In this document: positions 59,599 to 64,000 of the stretch, piece after piece
Layout of the letters: every line of letters starts with the position of its first letter
Position numbering within the stretch: position 1 is the first letter of the stretch
Source of the DNA: Vreelandella salicampi
GTDB lineage: Bacteria > Pseudomonadota > Gammaproteobacteria > Pseudomonadales > Halomonadaceae
DNA length: 64,000 nucleotides
Direction: 5' to 3'
NCBI RefSeq assembly: GCF_013415105.1
Contig: NZ_JACCDF010000012.1
Span: 62,001 to 126,000 of the forward strand
Program-made: the position numbers and the translations under genes
The notes under the pieces: generated by a model
The model's database searches: none
What the model saw: the letters and a program-made list of their open reading frames with translations, nothing else
What the model was told of the DNA's origin: nothing

Positions 59599-60842
59599 GC
59601 GAAGAGCAAGCATTGGTGCCCAGTCTGCGCTTTCCTGAATTCCGGGACTCGGGGGAATGGGTGGTTAAAAAGCTTGGTGACAAAGACATATCAAGTTTTG
59701 TTAAGAAACGAGTTTCAGTCAATAATTTGGAGTTAGATAGTTATGTTAGTACTGAGAATATATTGCCAGATTTTGGTGGCATAAAAGGTGCATCTAAGCT
59801 CCCACCTTCGGGTTCATTTACAAGCTATAAACCTGAAGACATATTGATCGCCAACATCCGCCCATATTTGAAAAAAATATGGGTAGCGGATAGGAATGGC
59901 GCTGCATCAAATGATGTGGTTGTTGTGCGTCCAATGAAAGGGATAATAGGCTCATTTTTATCTTCGCTCCTGAGAAGTGATTCTTTCATAGACTACGTAA
60001 TGAAAGGAGCAAAGGGCGTAAAAATGCCAAGGGGAGATGTTTCCTTGATGAAGGAATATTCCCTTGCAGTACCATGCCCGAAAGAACAAAAAAAAATCGC
60101 TGATTGCCTCTCGTTGCTCGGTGCGTTGATCTCAGCGCAAGCGGAAAAACTCGATGCTCTTAAAACTCATAAAAAAGGACTGATGCAGCAGCTTTTCCCC
60201 CGCGAGGGTGAAATCAATCCTCGCCTGCGCTTCTTAAGGAAGGAAACATGGGATATAGCCAACTTGTCTGAGGTTACTTTCTTTCAGGAAGGACCAGGGA
60301 TTATGGCCGTTGATTTTCGTGATGAAGGTGTACCACTTGTTAGGCTGGCCGGTGTAAGTGGAGAAGTCGTCACTCTTGATGGGTGCAATTACTTGGACCC
60401 TGAAAAGGTCGCGCAGAAATGGTCACATTTTCGACTTAAGATTAATGATCTAGTAATTTCAACAAGCGCGACCTTTGGGCTCATAGCTATTGTAACTAAC
60501 GAAACTGCTGATGCGGTATTTTACACTGGACTTATTCGATTCAGACCTAGATGTGACATGCTTTATCTGGGTTACCTCAAGGCTTTTCTTGGAAGTCCGT
60601 GCTTTAAGAGACAAGCCGCTGCTGCGGCAGTTGGTGGAGGAATAAAACACTTTGGCCCTACACACCTGAAACAAATGGATATCCCACTCCCATCAGTGGC
60701 AGAACAACAAAAAATGGCCGGCTGCCTTTCATCCCTCGACACACTGATCGCCGCACACACGGAAAAACTCGACGCCCTCAAAGCCCATAAAAAAGGCCTA
60801 ATGCAACAGTTATTTCCTAGCCCGGAGGCTGTCAGCGCATGA
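59595..60842 (+). CDS. hsdS: Type I restriction specificity subunit (HsdS)
   Basis: A 415-residue DNA-recognition subunit with two target-recognition domains (about 20-175 and 220-380), each followed by a conserved helix carrying KLDALKTHKKGLMQQLFP or KLDALKAHKKGLMQQLFP at about 187-204 and 390-407. The two DNA copies of this helix are near-identical. The recognition domains are clearly AT-richer than neighbours, as usual for exchanged hsdS segments. It starts in the dinD stop (ATGA) and ends in the start of the nuclease gene (ATGA). Confidence 0.93.
   Translation: MSEEQALVPSLRFPEFRDSGEWVVKKLGDKDISSFVKKRVSVNNLELDSYVSTENILPDFGGIKGASKLPPSGSFTSYKPEDILIANIRPYLKKIWVADRNGAASNDVVVVRPMKGIIGSFLSSLLRSDSFIDYVMKGAKGVKMPRGDVSLMKEYSLAVPCPKEQKKIADCLSLLGALISAQAEKLDALKTHKKGLMQQLFPREGEINPRLRFLRKETWDIANLSEVTFFQEGPGIMAVDFRDEGVPLVRLAGVSGEVVTLDGCNYLDPEKVAQKWSHFRLKINDLVISTSATFGLIAIVTNETADAVFYTGLIRFRPRCDMLYLGYLKAFLGSPCFKRQAAAAAVGGGIKHFGPTHLKQMDIPLPSVAEQQKMAGCLSSLDTLIAAHTEKLDALKAHKKGLMQQLFPSPEAVSA
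60143..60197 (+). repeat. First conserved-region repeat of hsdS
   Basis: A 55-base segment encoding the first conserved helix. It recurs at 60761-60815 with differences mainly at third positions (and Thr/Ala at one codon). Such repeats allow recombinational swapping of hsdS recognition domains. Confidence 0.75.
60761..60815 (+). repeat. Second conserved-region repeat of hsdS
   Basis: The direct repeat partner of 60143-60197, encoding the C-terminal conserved helix. The two are 618 bases apart, a multiple of three, so crossing over between them would delete the second recognition domain in frame. Confidence 0.75.
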
Positions 60843-61648
60843 GTCGAGAAATGCCACCGTTACTTCAGACTAATACTGCCTATCAATCGGCCACAGGCTG
60901 CGTGGTTTGGCAGGGTGAATGCGCGCAAGACGACGCTGAACTGGCAGCTTTTTTGCAAGGGCCTGTGGCTGCCCGCCTAAACGATACGGCAGGCGGTGAG
61001 GCCCTGCATGAGCACTTGCGAGGCCTTAGTCTTACCGGCATGGGGCAGGATACGCTGGCAACGGTGCTGGCAGCAGAGGTGCCGGAAACACGGGACTGGG
61101 CAGCGGGCGAAGCACTCGCAGAGGCTGTGCTTGAGACGCATCATAAGGTAAAGCTGCCGTGGAATAATGAACGCGATAAGCGCAATCCCTTTGCCTCGCT
61201 CCCTGGAGCGGATATCGTTGGCTTTCAGCGCGACGGTGACTCCCATCGTCTAGCCTTGGGGGAGGTTAAATGCTCGTCTGAAGCCAAATGGCCGCCCCAA
61301 GTGATGCACGGTAGAAGCGGCATGATTCACCAGCTTGACTTTTTGGCCAACGATCTAGGAACCATCAATCAGTTATTGATGTGGCTTTTGCCGCGAGTAA
61401 AACATACTGAGCACGAGGAAGCATTCAATGCCGCCTGTACGCGCTACCTTAATTCAGGACGTCGTGATCTGGTGCTGTTTGGAATCCTGGTTCGAGACCA
61501 AGAAGCCCGCGAATCTGATTTGAGCGCCCGTGGCCGTCGTTTGGCAAGCAGCCTAAGTGGCCCAACCCATTGCCAACTCGTTGCCCTCTATTTGCCTTGG
61601 CCCATTGCGCAGCTTCCCCAAGCAGTTGGCCAAGGAGGTGTTACATGA
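60839..61648 (+). CDS. PD-(D/E)xK nuclease-like protein in the defence operon
   Basis: A 269-residue protein of no family I can name. The core reads PGADIVGF...LALGEVKCSS: Asp125, then Glu142-Val-Lys144, the spacing and form of a PD-(D/E)xK nuclease site. A helical N-terminal region (about 25-110) precedes it, and IHQLDFLANDLGTINQLLMWLLPRV and LVLFGILVRD follow. In size, active site and pairing with a helicase gene it resembles HamA of Hachiman or AbpA. It shares ATGA overlaps with both hsdS and the helicase, so all three should be co-translated. Confidence 0.75.
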   Translation: MSREMPPLLQTNTAYQSATGCVVWQGECAQDDAELAAFLQGPVAARLNDTAGGEALHEHLRGLSLTGMGQDTLATVLAAEVPETRDWAAGEALAEAVLETHHKVKLPWNNERDKRNPFASLPGADIVGFQRDGDSHRLALGEVKCSSEAKWPPQVMHGRSGMIHQLDFLANDLGTINQLLMWLLPRVKHTEHEEAFNAACTRYLNSGRRDLVLFGILVRDQEARESDLSARGRRLASSLSGPTHCQLVALYLPWPIAQLPQAVGQGGVT

Positions 61649-64000
61649 ACCACTGGCTATTGGATGCGATGGACGAAAAGCGGCGCGTAGCTTTACGCGA
61701 GGCGGACCGTGTGCAGTTTTACCAAGAGATGGGGCGAGAAGTGCCCGATTTCGACGTGGAAACCCTGCGCGATACGGCTGCTGCGCTGGAAATTGCGGTG
61801 TTGGACCTAGAGGTGGATCGGCTTTCCGACGACCTCGACCGTCGCCAGTTGTCACGCCAAGCGGCGGGGGATGCCTTTCGCCTATTACGGATGTTACCAA
61901 TCCCCACTAACTCGATGGCGGCAGGCACCCATTTGTTAAGGGCTTCGGTACTCGCTGTGCTTGGCGACCGAGGTGCCGATGCTGCCCGCTGGCTGCGCGC
62001 TCTGGGCGAGGCGCAACAATGGCCCACTATGCCGCAGGATGCGGCGGATTGGGGTGAACGCTGCCGGGCCACGCTTACTGACGTATGGCTGCGGTTGGTG
62101 CGTAAAAAAGGCTGGCAAGACCGCGATACTGTGCTTGAGCGAGTAGCAGCGCTGCGCACTGCACAGCAGGTATTCGAGCGAGAGTACCTGAACGCCTTTG
62201 AACCTTTACAGGCCAAGCGTTCGGCGCTGGAACTGATCGCCATTTACCACTTGGCAAAAGCGGCGGATGTCTTGGCCCATTACATCACTGATGGTGTGGT
62301 GGACGGCAGCCACCAGATTCAGCCTTTGCTCGACTCCCACTTTGATCGTGCTATCGAAGCCTGTGAGGCCGCGCAGCTCATTGAGCTGGGGCCGCTCATC
62401 CGATTGCTAGCGCGCGCTGCTGCTCAGATGGCAGATAACGCTTTGTGGACGGTGACACGAGCGGTGAATTCTCGGGTGACGGAGTTTGTGCGTGAGTTGG
62501 TGAGCCGGGGGCGTGGTGACCGAGCCCTGTTCGATGTGCTGCCTCCACAACGCCGCACGCTGGCTGAGCGTGGTTTGCTGGGTTCCAGCCGCCGCGCAGT
62601 GGTGGTGAGCTTACCCACCTCCAGCGGTAAAACACTGATTGCCCAGTTCCGCATGCTGCAGGCGCTGAACCAGTTTGAAGACCGTAAAGGTTGGGTAGCT
62701 TACCTGGCACCCACGCGCGCCTTGGTCAATCAAGTGACACGGCAACTACGCCGTGATTTTCAGTCACTGAGTTTGCCCGTTGAGCGAGTCAGCCCGGCGA
62801 TGGAAATCGACGGTGTCGAATCCGGCATGCTAATGGAGGCGCAAGAGGATACGCAGTTTCGAATACTCGTCGCTACGCCTGAAAAGTTCGATTTGATGTT
62901 GCGCCAGGGTTGGGAGGAACAGATTGGCCGCCCCTTGACGCTGGTTGTGGTCGATGAGGCGCACACCATTCAAGAGGGTGAGCGAGGCCTGCGGCTGGAG
63001 CTGTTACTGGCTACCATTAACCGAGAATGTCGTGATGCCCAGTTTTTACTGCTCACGCCTTTTATTCAAAATGCCCGCGAAGTGGCCCGCTGGCTGGGCG
63101 GACAAAATGCGGAAGACATTAGCCTGGGCGTGGATTGGCAGCCTAATGACCGCGCCATTGGTATCGTTAGTCCGGTGGATGATGGTGCCCTGAAAGGCCG
63201 CAGCCGTAATTATCGATTGGATTTCCAAACGGTGCATACCTCTCGCCATACCATCGACTTGGATGATACGTTTTCATTGGGCAAAGAGGGTGAGCTGGCT
63301 AGCACACTGTCGAAATCAAAAGATGTGGGTACTTTAGCTGCCATCGCAGCGCGTAAGCTCAAAGTGCGTGGCCCCGTGATTGCTATGCACAATCGACCGG
63401 ATTACGTTTGGAAGCTTGCCGAAAAAATAAAATCCGAACGGATCCAAGAACTGTCTGACGACGTGCGTTTTGTACAAAACTATGTGGCAGCCGAATTAGG
63501 CTCTCAATTTCCTTTGGTTGATCTGCTCTCGCATGGTGTGGGCGTGCACCACGGTGGATTACCCGAAGAAATACGCATGCTGATGGAATGGCTGTTTGAG
63601 AAAGGGAAACTCGATGTGCTGGTGGCTACTACCACCATTGCTCAGGGTGTGAACTTTCCTGTTAGCGGAGTGGTTATGGCCGCCACAGCCTACCCCTATG
63701 GTCAATCGATGCCGCCGGAAGATTTCTGGAATATCGCTGGGCGAGCCGGTCGTGTTTCCCAAGGCCAGCTTGGCGTAGTGGCACTGGTGGCTAAAGATGA
63801 AAATGAAGTGGCACAACGCCGAGATTTTATTTGTCGTGCTACGGGAGACCTGAATTCTGCATTGATCCAGCTTGCGCAAACCACTGCAGAAGAGCTTTCC
63901 GATTTAGGTGGAATCGTTTATCGCCATCCAGAATGGTCGAGCTTTCTTCAATACCTTGTGCATACCTATCGACAAATGGGAGCACCGGCCAACTTTGCCG
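61645..64000 (+). CDS. Ski2/Hel308-like superfamily 2 helicase, C-terminus beyond right edge
   Basis: 785 codons are visible. Residues 1 to about 300 are helical with no known domain. The helicase core has motif I PTSSGKT (324-330), APTRALVNQV (Ia), VATPEKFDLML (Ib), DEAH at 437-440, LLTPFIQNAREVARWL (III region), HHGGLPEEIRMLMEWLF, ATTTIAQGVNFPV (V) and NIAGRAGR with GRAGR at 699-703 (VI). The HHGGLP and GRAGR elements are typical of Ski2-like enzymes. The reading frame starts in the nuclease stop with AAGGAGG upstream. Partner inferred: the nuclease, as in Hachiman/AbpAB pairs. Confidence 0.88.
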   Translation, partial: MNHWLLDAMDEKRRVALREADRVQFYQEMGREVPDFDVETLRDTAAALEIAVLDLEVDRLSDDLDRRQLSRQAAGDAFRLLRMLPIPTNSMAAGTHLLRASVLAVLGDRGADAARWLRALGEAQQWPTMPQDAADWGERCRATLTDVWLRLVRKKGWQDRDTVLERVAALRTAQQVFEREYLNAFEPLQAKRSALELIAIYHLAKAADVLAHYITDGVVDGSHQIQPLLDSHFDRAIEACEAAQLIELGPLIRLLARAAAQMADNALWTVTRAVNSRVTEFVRELVSRGRGDRALFDVLPPQRRTLAERGLLGSSRRAVVVSLPTSSGKTLIAQFRMLQALNQFEDRKGWVAYLAPTRALVNQVTRQLRRDFQSLSLPVERVSPAMEIDGVESGMLMEAQEDTQFRILVATPEKFDLMLRQGWEEQIGRPLTLVVVDEAHTIQEGERGLRLELLLATINRECRDAQFLLLTPFIQNAREVARWLGGQNAEDISLGVDWQPNDRAIGIVSPVDDGALKGRSRNYRLDFQTVHTSRHTIDLDDTFSLGKEGELASTLSKSKDVGTLAAIAARKLKVRGPVIAMHNRPDYVWKLAEKIKSERIQELSDDVRFVQNYVAAELGSQFPLVDLLSHGVGVHHGGLPEEIRMLMEWLFEKGKLDVLVATTTIAQGVNFPVSGVVMAATAYPYGQSMPPEDFWNIAGRAGRVSQGQLGVVALVAKDENEVAQRRDFICRATGDLNSALIQLAQTTAEELSDLGGIVYRHPEWSSFLQYLVHTYRQMGAPANFA

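Noticed and set aside
60143..60815. CRISPR-like repeats
   Set aside because: Only two copies exist, both are coding, and they match the conserved helices of HsdS.

Overview
The window looks like chromosome of a halophilic gammaproteobacterium of the Halomonadaceae (Halomonas or a close relative). Supporting this are the uvrA / YajR-type MFS / ssb neighbourhood, the fabA-fabB pair, a tungstate transporter with its own regulator, a respiratory Cys-type formate dehydrogenase locus with DUF3305 and DUF3306 genes, and several large PAS-GGDEF-EAL proteins. This assignment comes from protein families and gene order; no database search was run. I saw no rRNA, tRNA, CRISPR array, insertion sequence or prophage.

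Layout. 1-5 kb: uvrA (minus, C-terminus off the left edge), a YajR-like MFS carrier and ssb. 5.1-5.6 kb: a PaaA2/ParE-type toxin-antitoxin pair. 5.7-9.2 kb: an RmlD-like protein coupled to plsC, converging on fabB-fabA. 9.3-16.5 kb: a periplasmic-sensor GGDEF-EAL protein, then a tungstate module (regulator divergent from tupBCA) and a 1-Cys peroxiredoxin. 16.5-19.4 kb: an alpha/beta hydrolase and a sulfide-detoxification pair (rhodanese-like protein and persulfide-dioxygenase-type MBL protein). 19.4-25.5 kb: cydD-cydC-cydA-cydB, a cyanide-insensitive-type bd oxidase with its assembly transporter. 25.6-28.5 kb: a ZIP transporter, a membrane protein of unknown function and a PAS-GGDEF cyclase. 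28.8-30.4 kb: a DadA-like FAD enzyme under a tandem glycine riboswitch. 30.4-41 kb: housekeeping and accessory genes (ChaC, CbiX-like, ZipA-like, old yellow enzyme, chemoreceptor, lytic-transglycosylase-like lipoprotein, PCu(A)C copper chaperone, ABM monooxygenase, GGDEF-EAL).

41-55.6 kb is one functional block for formate respiration. A CobW GTPase, moaA, moeA, mobA and fdhD read leftward. DUF3305, DUF3306, a polyferredoxin, a TorD chaperone, a small Tat protein and fdhABC read rightward, followed by moaB. The tungstate importer in the same window makes tungsten a plausible alternative metal.

55.6 kb to the right edge is a defence island. hsdR, dinD, hsdS, a PD-(D/E)xK nuclease and a Ski2-like helicase (cut by the edge) form one tightly packed operon with ATGA overlaps. 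No hsdM is present in the window. The nuclease-helicase pair resembles Hachiman/AbpAB-type modules in architecture but here is translationally chained to a type I specificity subunit, and it is the best candidate for an undescribed system.

A second recurring signal is a set of short degenerate tandem repeats, often of 12 bp, placed directly before Shine-Dalgarno sites or inside reading frames (about 2.83, 16.84, 16.91, 25.4-25.5, 28.5 and 41.4 kb).
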